Shown piece after piece: positions 1 through 6,506 of a stretch of 6,506 bases of DNA. The DNA lies in assembly GCA_946481355.1 (NCBI GenBank), contig CAMLNH010000166.1, forward strand, positions 1 through 6,506. Direction: 5' to 3'. Origin of the DNA: an uncultured Curvibacter sp. (GTDB lineage: Bacteria; Pseudomonadota; Gammaproteobacteria; Burkholderiales; Burkholderiaceae). Made by a program: the position numbers and the translations under genes. The first letter of the stretch is position 1, and the number at the start of each line of letters is the position of its first letter. Under the pieces are notes generated by a model, which ran no database searches, was not told where the DNA came from, and worked only from the letters and a program-made list of their open reading frames with translations.

Positions 1-635
1 TGAAGGAAGTGGTGGTCGTGCACTACGACGACGAGGTCGGCAAACAGAACTTCGGCGTCGTCAACGAGTACCTGGTACGCCAGGGCAAGACGCCCAGGGC
101 TTTCTCCCTCAAGCGAAATGCCACCATCGATGCGGCCAAGATGAATGAACTCGTCGCGCTCAAGCCCGAGGTCATCATCAACACGGTGCTCTCCGGACCG
201 GCCGCCGAGATCAGCAAGCAGCTCGCGGCGCGCGGGCAGTTCGTGCCCATGTCCAGCCTGTCCTTCGTGGGCGCGCAGCAGTACATCACCGCGGCCGGCG
301 ATGCCGCCGCCGGTGTCTCGATCTCGCAGGTGGTACCCAACACCGCGGCCTCACTGCCTGTGGTGCGTGAATGCGCCAAGGCGCTGCAGGACCATGGCAT
401 CACCACGCCCATGAACAGCACGCAACTCGAAGCCTGCATCGGCGCCAAGGTGCTGGCCGAGGCCATGCGTCGCAGCAAGCGCCCCGGCGATGCCAAGGCC
501 GTGCTGGCCGCCCTGCGCAATCTGGGCAGCTACGACGTGGGCGGCTTCGCCGTGCACTACGGTCCCGAGCAGAACCACGGCAGCAAGTACGTGGAGCTGG
601 CCATGGTCACGCGCGGCGGGCGCCTGCGCAACTGA
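1..635 (+). CDS. ABC transporter substrate-binding protein, LivK-like (5' truncated by window)
   Basis: This is the C-terminal portion of a periplasmic ligand-binding protein of the type-1 fold (Peripla_BP_6, the Leu/Ile/Val-binding family). Such proteins capture amino acids or related small acids for an ABC importer. The reading frame is already open at base 1; the GTG at base 9 lies inside the hydrophobic strand VVVVHYDD and is not a real start. About 210 residues are visible against a usual 370-400, so roughly the first 160-190, with the signal peptide, are missing. Family-typical features are the strand 'PEVIINTV' (about residue 53), the 'GVSISQVVP' segment that begins the return to lobe 2, and the C-terminal 'GGFAVHYGPEQNHGSKYV' block before a short GGRLRN end. 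Two Cys (in VRECAK and LEACIG) could form a disulfide. No permease or ATPase gene follows, so it may be an orphan receptor. The ligand cannot be read from this part. Confidence 0.88.
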   Translation, partial: KEVVVVHYDDEVGKQNFGVVNEYLVRQGKTPRAFSLKRNATIDAAKMNELVALKPEVIINTVLSGPAAEISKQLAARGQFVPMSSLSFVGAQQYITAAGDAAAGVSISQVVPNTAASLPVVRECAKALQDHGITTPMNSTQLEACIGAKVLAEAMRRSKRPGDAKAVLAALRNLGSYDVGGFAVHYGPEQNHGSKYVELAMVTRGGRLRN

Positions 636-670
636 GTATCCAAAGCAGAGGGGTCTGCGGACATTGAAAA

Positions 671-695
671 GGGCGCCGTCGGCGCCCTCTTTTTT
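671..695 (+). terminator. Intrinsic terminator, probably bidirectional
   Basis: The arms GGGCGCC (671-677) and GGCGCCC (681-687) form a perfect 7-bp GC stem around a 3-base loop. A T-rich run with six consecutive T at 690-695 follows. It lies 35 bases after the stop of the substrate-binding gene. On the minus strand the same stem is followed by four T (complement of AAAA at 667-670) and sits 20 or so bases past the stop of the transglutaminase-like gene. It probably ends both convergent transcripts, more strongly in the plus direction. Confidence 0.88.
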
Positions 696-708
696 GTCAC
701 GCCGGTGC

Positions 709-1818
709 TCAGACCGTGAGCTCGCGCGCCGTGATCTGGTACTTGAAGGCGTCGGGCGAGTAGGAGTCCAGGCGCTCGTCGGCGGTCTCGCAGACCGGGT
801 ACATCAGGAAGCCAAGCTTGGGCCCCTGTGCACCGGGCAGGGCCACGTCGTGCGCCATGTTCCAGCCCAGCCAGTTGCCTTCCCAGCCACCGAACAGGGC
901 ACGGTTCACGGGCGCCACCACGGGGTGTTGCACATCCTTGATCCACTCGGCCGTCTCCAGCCGCATGACCTTGGCCACGTCGGCCGGGTCGGCCGCCACC
1001 CAGCCGTGGTCCTTGAGCCAGACCTCGGCGCGGCAGTGCTGTGCGCCCTTGAGGCTGGCCGGGTTGCCACTGAGTTCCTTGTAGCCGAAGGCCGAGGGCG
1101 CGAGGCGCAGGCCATAGACATCGCGCGCGGGCAGGCCCACGGCGCGGCACAGGCCCACGTAGAGCGCATTGATGTCGGCACACTTGCCGCCCAGGTTGCC
1201 GGTCTCCAGCATGGTCTTGATGTCACCTTCACCGCAGCCGCGCACCTTGGGCTCGCGCCAGCTGTTGCGCACCACCCATTCGTAGAGCACGCGCGCCTTC
1301 TCGACATCGGTCTTCGCGCCGCGCGTGGCCTCCAGCGCCGTCTTGCGCACGATGCCATCGGTGGGCAGCAGTGCCGTGGGCTGGGTCCAGAAGCGCAGGC
1401 TGGCGGCGTCTTCTCGCGCCGGCTGCTTCTCGGCCCAGTTGACGGCGCGGCTGCGTGTCTGCAGACGGCTGGTGATCTCGACCCAGGGCTTCTTCTCACC
1501 GGGCGCAAATTCGACCTGCAGCAGACGTGCACCGTAGACGGCATCGCTGTTCATGCGGGCCTGGCCATTGCTGGCGTAATGGCTGGCCACCGAACGCTGC
1601 CAGTCGCTGTCGATCGAGGGCACGGGCAGCCAGATGCGCGTCTGGCCTTCGGCCTGCTGGATGTCGACGCGGGTGGTGACCTCGAAGGTGCGCCAAGCGC
1701 CGGGTTGGGGGTTGAACTGGCGCTGGGCAGTTGCGGTCTGGGCCTGAGCCTGGGGCCAGGCGTAGGCGGCCGAGAGGGTGGCCGCGTTGATCAGGAAGCG
1801 ACGACGTGCGGTGGTCAT
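709..1818 (-). CDS. Tat-exported transglutaminase-like domain protein
   Basis: A 369-residue secreted protein of the transglutaminase-like superfamily (Pfam Transglut_core type; papain-like fold, often peptidases or amide-bond enzymes in bacteria). The start at 1818 is chosen because GGAG lies 8 bases upstream and the protein then begins MTTARRRFLINAA, a twin-arginine signal (RRxFL) with a likely cleavage after AQA at residue 26. The open frame continues upstream to 1980, but those 54 residues look like translated leader. A beta-rich N-terminal part (about 40-120, including 'RIWLPVP') precedes the catalytic core at about 170-285: the nucleophile Cys213 in GGKCADIN, His261 in 'AQHCRAEVW' and Asp277 in 'GWVAADPAD'. 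The triad is intact, so activity is likely. The substrate is unknown; cell-wall or periplasmic peptide is only a guess. It is convergent with the binding-protein gene and divergent from the Tgl-like gene. Confidence 0.9.
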   Translation of the reverse strand: MTTARRRFLINAATLSAAYAWPQAQAQTATAQRQFNPQPGAWRTFEVTTRVDIQQAEGQTRIWLPVPSIDSDWQRSVASHYASNGQARMNSDAVYGARLLQVEFAPGEKKPWVEITSRLQTRSRAVNWAEKQPAREDAASLRFWTQPTALLPTDGIVRKTALEATRGAKTDVEKARVLYEWVVRNSWREPKVRGCGEGDIKTMLETGNLGGKCADINALYVGLCRAVGLPARDVYGLRLAPSAFGYKELSGNPASLKGAQHCRAEVWLKDHGWVAADPADVAKVMRLETAEWIKDVQHPVVAPVNRALFGGWEGNWLGWNMAHDVALPGAQGPKLGFLMYPVCETADERLDSYSPDAFKYQITARELTV

Positions 1819-1981
1819 GAAGAGATCTCCGGATGAAATGAAAACGTCGCCGGCGCAGGTGAAGATGCCCCGGAACGACGGTGAGCCGCGGTGCGGCTGC
1901 GTGTCGATTATCAATTGCGCAACACCCCGGCGTTTTTCCCTATCTATTCCACACAGGGGCTGGGGTATATTGAATTCCACG
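1819..1981. promoter_or_regulatory. Divergent intergenic region with candidate promoter elements
   Basis: This 163-base gap separates two divergent genes and is visibly more AT-rich around 1905-1980 than its neighbours, so it should hold both promoters. On the minus strand GATAAT (complement of 1907-1912) resembles a -10 box for the Tat transglutaminase gene, but I find no convincing -35 at the right distance. On the plus strand TATATT (1966-1971) could be a -10 box, which would put the transcript start almost on the ATG at 1982. An 8-bp palindrome TTGCGCAA (1915-1922) lies in the middle and could be an operator half or chance. A small hairpin (AGCCGC 1884-1889 with GCGGCT 1893-1898) would fall in the minus-strand leader and has no T-run. 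The ribosome-binding GGAG of the minus-strand gene is the complement of 1827-1830. Confidence 0.4.
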
Positions 1982-3166
1982 ATGAGAAAGCTGCTTGATG
2001 TCTACGATGCCGCGGAGCACGCGCCAGACCCTGCGTTGCTCCAGAGCCGCGGCATCGTCCTGCGCGGCCTCCAGGGCGGGCGCAGCAGCAGCGCCATGGT
2101 GCAAGCCGTGCTGGAACAGCTCGGTGCCCGCGATCTGACAACCCTGGTGCAGACCGAGACCGGCCTGGACGCTCAGGGCCGCTGGCTGCGCCTGTGGCTG
2201 ACGCCCGGCAGCGCGCAGGCCTGGGCACCGGGTCACGACACCATGCAGCTGGCTGAAACGCTGGGGCTGGCCACGCAGACCAGCGCGGTCGATCTGCAGC
2301 GCGAAATCCTGCTGACGCTGCTGATGAGCCCCGCCGGCCTGGACTTTCCCAGCCTGGACGAGCTGGTCTCGGCCATCCGCATCCGCCACAACATCGTGCA
2401 GGCCGCACGCCGCACCACCCTGGCCTTCGAGACCCATGCCGCCGAGCGCCCCGAAGACTGCTGGGCCTACGACGAAGACAAGGGCTTCACCCTGCTGCCC
2501 GGCGTACCGCTGATCGACGCGCTGATCAAGACCACCCAACCCGAGGTCTCGGGCCGGCTCTATTCCTTCTCCTGCTACCGCGCCACCGAATACGTGATCC
2601 TGCTGGGCATCGCGCAGGAACTGGCGCAGTGCAACCCCGAACTCTTCGATCGGCTGCAAGGCCTGTGGCGCCAGCGCGCCATCATGTCCGAGGAGTTCCA
2701 CAACGTCTTCCTGCGCGAGCAGGGCTCGATGGATGAGCCCCTGCCCCCGCTCTACTACGTGCCGGGTGACCGCGTCTGGTTCCGCAACCCCGACGAAGCT
2801 TCGGCTGACGCCTGCGGCTTCGAGGGCTCCTGGGTCATGTACCTGGGCGGCGGCCAGTTCACCAACTTCTGGAAACAGGGCCAGCCCTACACGCTGACGC
2901 GCAAGTGTGTGGAGATCTACCACTGGCGCCATGGCCTGTACCAGGATGCACAGGGCGAGTCGCAGATCGACGAGCAGCGCATCGAGCCGCTGATCGAGGC
3001 CACGCTGGCCAACCCGGTGGAGCTCGCGCGCGTGATGGCACTGATGACGCGCTGGCGCGAACCGCGCGGCGTCTACACCGATGCCGGCGGCTGCATGGAC
3101 ACCACGCGCGAGTTCGCGCGCTGGGTGCGTCCGGGCAGCACCGACATGCCCATTCCTCACACCTGA
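1982..3166 (+). CDS. Tgl-like protein-glutamine gamma-glutamyltransferase homologue
   Basis: A 394-residue soluble protein without signal peptide. It resembles Bacillus subtilis spore-coat transglutaminase Tgl, which crosslinks Gln and Lys side chains (EC 2.3.2.13). Comparison with the Tgl sequence as I remember it gives three matching blocks: '[20 protein letters not shown]' (120-139) against FDYHSIAELMFELKLRMNIV; '[16 protein letters not shown]' (193-208) against FYAFECATAIVIIYYL; and '[10 protein letters not shown]' (261-270), then 'WVMYLG' (284-289), against LGDCLYFKNP and NVILLG. Cys198 matches the Tgl nucleophile Cys116. The Tgl residues Glu187 and His200 appear replaced (Ser283, with a Glu at 281, and Asn295). 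The protein has about 80 extra N-terminal and a Cys-containing C-terminal tail. The ATG at 1982 has no clear Shine-Dalgarno; an in-frame TTG at 1970 is an alternative. The acyltransferase gene follows after five bases. Homology is likely; crosslinking activity is not established. Confidence 0.75.
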   Translation: MRKLLDVYDAAEHAPDPALLQSRGIVLRGLQGGRSSSAMVQAVLEQLGARDLTTLVQTETGLDAQGRWLRLWLTPGSAQAWAPGHDTMQLAETLGLATQTSAVDLQREILLTLLMSPAGLDFPSLDELVSAIRIRHNIVQAARRTTLAFETHAAERPEDCWAYDEDKGFTLLPGVPLIDALIKTTQPEVSGRLYSFSCYRATEYVILLGIAQELAQCNPELFDRLQGLWRQRAIMSEEFHNVFLREQGSMDEPLPPLYYVPGDRVWFRNPDEASADACGFEGSWVMYLGGGQFTNFWKQGQPYTLTRKCVEIYHWRHGLYQDAQGESQIDEQRIEPLIEATLANPVELARVMALMTRWREPRGVYTDAGGCMDTTREFARWVRPGSTDMPIPHT

Positions 3167-3171
3167 CGCCG

Positions 3172-4212
3172 ATGCCAAGGCAGACGCACGTCGATGCGCT
3201 CAAGTGCATCGGCTCGCAGCTCATCGTGCTGCACCACTTCTCGGCCTACGGCCCGCTCTCCGAAGCCCTGCACCGCCTGGCCCCGGCGCTGGCCGGCTGG
3301 TTCTACGACTATGCGCGCATGGCGGTGCAGATCTTCCTCGTGCTCGGCGGCTATCTGGCCATGCAGGCCCTGGTGCCGGCCATGCGGCGCGACGCCGCCA
3401 CGCTCGGGCGCACCCTGCTGCTGCGCTACCTGCGCCTGGCCTTGCCCCTGCTGGCCGCCCTCGCCCTGGCCGTGCTCGCGGCGCTGCTGGCGCGCCAGGT
3501 CCTGGCCGCGGACTTCATCCCCGCCGCCCCCGGCTGGGGTCAGGCCCTGGCCCATGCGTTGTTGCTGCAGGATGTGGTGGACGCGGAAGCGCTGTCCGCC
3601 GGTGTCTGGTACGTGGCCATCGACCTGCAGCTCTACGCCCTGCTGGCGCTGCTGCTCTGGCTGGGCCAGCGCGGCGGGCGCCCGGCTCCGGCACTGTGGC
3701 TGACGGCCGGCCTCATGCTGCTCTCGCTGCTGGTCTTCAACCGCGACGCGCGCTGGGACGACTGGGGCCTGTACTTCTTCGGCAGCTATGCGCTGGGCGC
3801 GCTGGCGGGCTGGGCGGCGCGCTCCACGCAGGCCCTGCGTTGGCTGACGCTGCTGGCCGCACTGGGCCTGCTGGCGCTGGGCCTGGACTGGCGTGCCCGC
3901 ATCGCCCTGGCCCTGGGCGTGGCCCTGCTGCTCGGGCTGGCTGCGGTATCACGGCGTGAGCTGCCGCTACCTGCGCGTCTGCAAGAGAGAGTGCAGGCGC
4001 TGGGGCGTACGTCCTACGCCCTCTTCCTCGTGCACTTCGCCGTGCTGCTGCTGGTCAACGCGCTGTATGCACTGCTGGCACCGCAAGGCGCGGTGCCAGC
4101 AGTGCTGCTGCTGGGCCTGGGCTGGGCCGGCAGTGTGGCGCTGGCCTTTGTGTTCGAACGCCGGATCGAGGCGCCGCTGAACCTGCGGCTCAGGTCCTGG
4201 CGCCCGGTTTGA
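3172..4212 (+). CDS. Acyltransferase family 3 integral membrane protein
   Basis: A 346-residue, very Leu/Ala-rich polytopic inner-membrane protein of the acyltransferase-3 family (Pfam PF01757; OafA/OafB, NodX, OPG-succinylation type). Members usually transfer acetyl or another acyl group to exported sugars. The family opening is seen at residues 6-25 (HVDALK, then VLHHF), with Lys11 and His22 at the spacing of the family's Arg/His pair. '[10 protein letters not shown]' (55-64) matches the usual FfxxSGYl block, '[14 protein letters not shown]' (145-158) the WYL..Elq.Y block, and '[17 protein letters not shown]' (277-293) the last conserved helix. Roughly ten membrane segments are expected, and there is no C-terminal SGNH domain. 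The ATG lies five bases after the Tgl-like stop and lacks its own clear ribosome site, so translation is probably coupled. The 3' end overlaps the convergent TlpA-like gene. The substrate cannot be told. Confidence 0.88.
   Translation: MPRQTHVDALKCIGSQLIVLHHFSAYGPLSEALHRLAPALAGWFYDYARMAVQIFLVLGGYLAMQALVPAMRRDAATLGRTLLLRYLRLALPLLAALALAVLAALLARQVLAADFIPAAPGWGQALAHALLLQDVVDAEALSAGVWYVAIDLQLYALLALLLWLGQRGGRPAPALWLTAGLMLLSLLVFNRDARWDDWGLYFFGSYALGALAGWAARSTQALRWLTLLAALGLLALGLDWRARIALALGVALLLGLAAVSRRELPLPARLQERVQALGRTSYALFLVHFAVLLLVNALYALLAPQGAVPAVLLLGLGWAGSVALAFVFERRIEAPLNLRLRSWRPV
4069..4105. repeat. Perfect 16-bp inverted repeat, 5-base loop, inside the acyltransferase gene
   Basis: The arm GCACTGCTGGCACCGC (4069-4084) is the exact reverse complement of GCGGTGCCAGCAGTGC (4090-4105), with AAGGC between. 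It encodes part of the last membrane region of the acyltransferase ('[13 protein letters not shown]') without disturbing the frame. As RNA it would be a very stable hairpin in either direction. No T-run follows on either strand, so it is not a standard intrinsic terminator. It lies about 105 bases before the acyltransferase stop and about 85 bases past the stop of the convergent TlpA-like gene. It could therefore stabilise or define the 3' end of the alaS/tlpA-like transcript. Confidence 0.8.
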
Positions 4213-4726
4213 CCTGGCTGCGCAGCAGCGGCTCCACCAGGGCCTGGGCCTCGCGCCCGCTCCAGTCCACCTCGCCGCGCACCCGCTGGCGTGGCCGCCC
4301 CTCGGCGTCGATCAGGATGGTGGTGGGCAGCACGCGGGCTTCCCAGGCGCGGGCGATCTCGCTCTTCGGGTCCAGCAGCACGGTGAGTTCCAGCCCGCTG
4401 GACTGCAGGTATTGCGCAATGCGCCGCGGCCCCTCTCCTACATTCAGTGCCAGCACCTGTAGCTGCTCGGGCCCGTAGATCTCGGCCAGCTGCTGCAGCG
4501 AGGGCATCTCGGCGCGGCAGGGCGGGCACCAAGTCGCCCAGAAGTTCAGCACCACAGCGCGACCACGACAATCGGCCAGGGTCCAGCGCTTGCCCTGCAT
4601 GTCCAGGGCCTGCAAGGGCGGGGCCGCGCGGCCCGCAGGCCAGGGCGTCACATCGTAGCCGCGCTGGGCCAGCGCCGGCAGCGTTGCCGCACCGAGCGCC
4701 CAACCCAACAAGGTACGACGGTCCAT
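4190..4726 (-). CDS. TlpA-like thioredoxin-fold protein, exported
   Basis: A 178-residue periplasmic thiol-disulfide protein of the TlpA/ResA/redoxin family. The N terminus [20 protein letters not shown] is an export signal with cleavage expected after ALA (residue 20); the RRTLL sequence makes it Tat-like but Sec is possible. The thioredoxin domain spans about 34-172: '[16 protein letters not shown]' holds the CxxC site at Cys67/Cys70, and Pro134 in 'VLPTTILID' is the cis-proline. WCPPC is typical of reductases for cytochrome c maturation or other envelope disulfides, but no cytochrome biogenesis gene is visible here. Its ATG shares a base with the alaS stop (TGATG, 4724-4728), and AGAAGG four bases upstream inside alaS is a good ribosome site, so the two are probably translated from one transcript. 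Its 3' end overlaps the acyltransferase gene by 23 bases. Confidence 0.92.
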   Translation of the reverse strand: MDRRTLLGWALGAATLPALAQRGYDVTPWPAGRAAPPLQALDMQGKRWTLADCRGRAVVLNFWATWCPPCRAEMPSLQQLAEIYGPEQLQVLALNVGEGPRRIAQYLQSSGLELTVLLDPKSEIARAWEARVLPTTILIDAEGRPRQRVRGEVDWSGREAQALVEPLLRSQVKPGART

Positions 4727-6506
4727 CAGACCTTCTCGGCGACCCAGCCCTGCACGCTGGCGAGCGCCGCACCGAGCTTGCTCGCATCGGTGCCGCCGGC
4801 CATGGCCATGTCGGGCTTGCCGCCCCCCTTGCCGCCCACCTGCTGGGCGACGAAGTTGACGAGCTCGCCGGCTTTCACCTTGCCCGTGCTGTCGGCAGTC
4901 ACACCGGCCGCCAGCTGCACCTTGTCGCCGTCCACAGCCGCCAGCACGATGGCGGCGGTCTTGAGCTTGTCCTTGAGCTTGTCCAGGGTCTCGCGCAGGG
5001 TCTTGGCGTCGGCGCCTTCCAGACGCACGGCCAGCACCTTCAGCCCTTTGATGTCCACGGCCTGGGCCAACAGCTCGTCGCCCTGGGCCGAGGCCAGCTT
5101 GCCCTTAAGCGCGGCCAGCTGCTTCTCCAGCTCACGCACCTGGGCCAGCATGGCATCGACACGCGCGGGCACTTCGCTGGGCGTGACCTTGAGCGTGCCG
5201 GCCACGCCACCCAGCGTGTCTTCCATGCCCTGCACATAGGACAGGGCCGCCAGGCCGGTCACGGCCTCGACACGGCGCACGCCGGCAGCCACGCCGCCCT
5301 CGGCCGTGATGGTGAAGAAGCCGATGTCACCCGTGCGCTGCACGTGGGTGCCGCCGCAGAGCTCGCGGCTGCTGCCGATGTCGAGAACCCGCACGGTATC
5401 ACCGTATTTCTCGCCGAACAGCATCATGGCGCCCGTAGCCTTGGCGGACTCGATGTCCATCACGCGCGCCTGGGTGGCGGCATTGGCCAGGATCTCGGCA
5501 TTGACCCTGGCCTCGATCTCGCGGATCTGGGCGTCGGTCACGGGCGCGTTGTGCGTGAAGTCGAAGCGGGTCTTCTCGGCATCGACCAGGCTGCCCTTCT
5601 GCTGCACATGGCTGCCCAGCACTTCGCGCAGGGCCTTGTGCATGAGGTGGGTGACCGAGTGGTTGCGCATGGTCGCGGCGCGCTGCGTCATGTTGACCTG
5701 AGCCGTCACGGTGTCGCCCACATTGAGCGTACCCTGCGCCAGCGTGCCGTGGTGGCCATAGACATCGGCCTTGATCTTCTGCGTGTCGCCCACCTCGAAA
5801 CGGGCCGAACCGGCGATGATCAGGCCTTCGTCGCCCACCTGGCCGCCGCTCTCGGCGTAGAAGGGCGTGGTGTCGAGCACCACGACGCCGTTCTGACCCG
5901 TCTTGAGCGCGGCCGTGGGCGTGCCGTCCACATAGAGCGCGACGATCTTGGCCGGGGCTTCGAGCTTGTCGTAACCCACGAACTGGTTGCCCGCACCGGT
6001 GTACTCCAGCGCCTTGTCCATCTTGAACTTGCCGGCCGCACGGGCCTGGGACTTCTGCTTCTCCATCGCCGCCTTGAAGCCGGCCTCGTCCACGCTCAGA
6101 CCGCGCTCGCGGCAGACGTCGGCCGAGAGGTCCAGCGGGAAGCCGTAGGTGTCGTGCAGCTTGAAGGCCACATCGCCCGGCAGCACCTTGGCACCACCGG
6201 CCAGGGCCGCGTCGAGGATCTCCATGCCGTTTTCCAGCGTCTCATAGAAACGCTCCTCCTCGGCCTTGAGCACCTCGGTGATGCGTTGCTCCTGATCCTT
6301 GAGGCGCGGGTAGGCGTCGCCCATCTGGCGCACCAGCTCGGCCACCAGCTTGTGGAAGAAGGGCTTTTTCTGGCCCAGCTTGTAGCCATGGCGAATGGCG
6401 CGGCGCACGATGCGGCGCTGCACATAGCCGCGGCCTTCGTTGCTGGGGATCACGCCGTCGCTCACCAGGAATGCCGTGGCGCGGATGTGGTCGGCGATCA
6501 CGCGCA
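4726..6506 (-). CDS. alaS: Alanyl-tRNA synthetase, C-terminal two thirds (5' end beyond window)
   Basis: AlaRS charges tRNA-Ala and hydrolyses mischarged Ser/Gly-tRNA-Ala. About 593 residues are visible against about 875 for the whole enzyme; the catalytic motifs 1 and 2 lie beyond the window edge, and the first visible residues are R-V-I-A-D-H-I-R. Counting the GTG at 6501 as residue 1, the block continues '[14 protein letters not shown]' (14-27) and '[11 protein letters not shown]', the end of the aminoacylation and tRNA-recognition region. The editing domain carries the zinc ligands His281 and His285 (HSVTH) and Cys382 and His386 (CGGTH), all kept. '[15 protein letters not shown]' closes it. 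A coiled-coil dimerisation region (about 445-475) and the C-Ala domain with [15 protein letters not shown] (556-570) end the protein. The 281-to-564 offset from E. coli numbering puts the missing part at about 280 residues. The stop overlaps the TlpA-like start. Confidence 0.98.
   Translation of the reverse strand, partial: RVIADHIRATAFLVSDGVIPSNEGRGYVQRRIVRRAIRHGYKLGQKKPFFHKLVAELVRQMGDAYPRLKDQEQRITEVLKAEEERFYETLENGMEILDAALAGGAKVLPGDVAFKLHDTYGFPLDLSADVCRERGLSVDEAGFKAAMEKQKSQARAAGKFKMDKALEYTGAGNQFVGYDKLEAPAKIVALYVDGTPTAALKTGQNGVVVLDTTPFYAESGGQVGDEGLIIAGSARFEVGDTQKIKADVYGHHGTLAQGTLNVGDTVTAQVNMTQRAATMRNHSVTHLMHKALREVLGSHVQQKGSLVDAEKTRFDFTHNAPVTDAQIREIEARVNAEILANAATQARVMDIESAKATGAMMLFGEKYGDTVRVLDIGSSRELCGGTHVQRTGDIGFFTITAEGGVAAGVRRVEAVTGLAALSYVQGMEDTLGGVAGTLKVTPSEVPARVDAMLAQVRELEKQLAALKGKLASAQGDELLAQAVDIKGLKVLAVRLEGADAKTLRETLDKLKDKLKTAAIVLAAVDGDKVQLAAGVTADSTGKVKAGELVNFVAQQVGGKGGGKPDMAMAGGTDASKLGAALASVQGWVAEKV

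Noticed and set aside
490..1836. A 448-codon open frame on the plus strand across the transglutaminase-like gene
   Set aside because: It is antisense to a gene with an intact catalytic triad and signal peptide, crosses the terminator at 671-695, and its translation has no recognisable domain; long antisense frames are expected at this GC content.
1884..1898. Small hairpin in the divergent intergenic region considered as a terminator or riboswitch
   Set aside because: The stem is only 6 bp with a 3-base loop, has no T-run, and no known riboswitch core is recognisable.
1819..1980. N-terminal extension of the transglutaminase-like protein to a start at 1980
   Set aside because: It would bury the Tat signal 54 residues inside the protein; the ATG at 1818 has a well-placed GGAG.
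1940..3178. A 412-codon open frame on the minus strand opposite the Tgl-like gene
   Set aside because: Composition is that of a GC-rich shadow (Gln/Ala/Gly/Arg-rich, no domain), while the plus strand carries the Tgl-like blocks.
4014..4787. A 257-codon minus-strand open frame across the acyltransferase end and TlpA-like gene
   Set aside because: It overlaps the TlpA-like gene in another frame on the same strand, and its Arg/Ala/Gly-rich translation matches no family.
4778..5701. Ser-rich open frames on the plus strand opposite alaS
   Set aside because: They are low-complexity reverse-strand readings of a well-conserved alaS sequence.

Overview
The window is GC-rich and densely coding, and third codon positions are strongly G/C. 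The alaS product, the LivK-type orphan binding protein and the overall codon style suggest a betaproteobacterium of the order Burkholderiales, most likely Comamonadaceae or a close relative. That placement is inferred from sequence character, not from a search. The DNA looks chromosomal: I see no insertion sequence, integrase, phage gene, tRNA, rRNA or CRISPR array.

Layout, left to right. (1) Bases 1-635, plus strand: the C-terminal part of a periplasmic amino-acid-type ABC substrate-binding protein, followed by a clear intrinsic terminator at 671-695. (2) Bases 709-1818, minus strand: a secreted (Tat-type signal) transglutaminase-like protease-fold protein with an intact Cys-His-Asp triad, convergent with gene 1 and sharing its terminator. 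(3) A 163-base divergent intergenic region (1819-1981). (4) Bases 1982-3166, plus strand: a cytoplasmic protein that resembles Bacillus spore-coat protein-glutamine gamma-glutamyltransferase (Tgl), with the nucleophile Cys kept but the other active-site positions apparently changed. (5) Bases 3172-4212, plus strand: a polytopic acyltransferase-3 family membrane protein, five bases behind gene 4 and probably in its operon. (6) Bases 4190-4726, minus strand: an exported TlpA-like thioredoxin-fold protein, overlapping the acyltransferase gene tail to tail by 23 bases. (7) Bases 4726-6506, minus strand: alanyl-tRNA synthetase without its N-terminal catalytic part, joined to gene 6 by a TGATG stop/start overlap.

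Genes 6 and 7 form one minus-strand unit (alaS then the TlpA-like gene) and genes 4 and 5 one plus-strand unit. The most unusual content is the middle: two unrelated transglutaminase-type proteins, one exported and one cytoplasmic, are transcribed divergently from a shared short region, and the cytoplasmic one is paired with a membrane acyltransferase. The acyltransferase gene also carries a perfect 16-bp inverted repeat near its 3' end, which lies where transcripts from the convergent pair would end.
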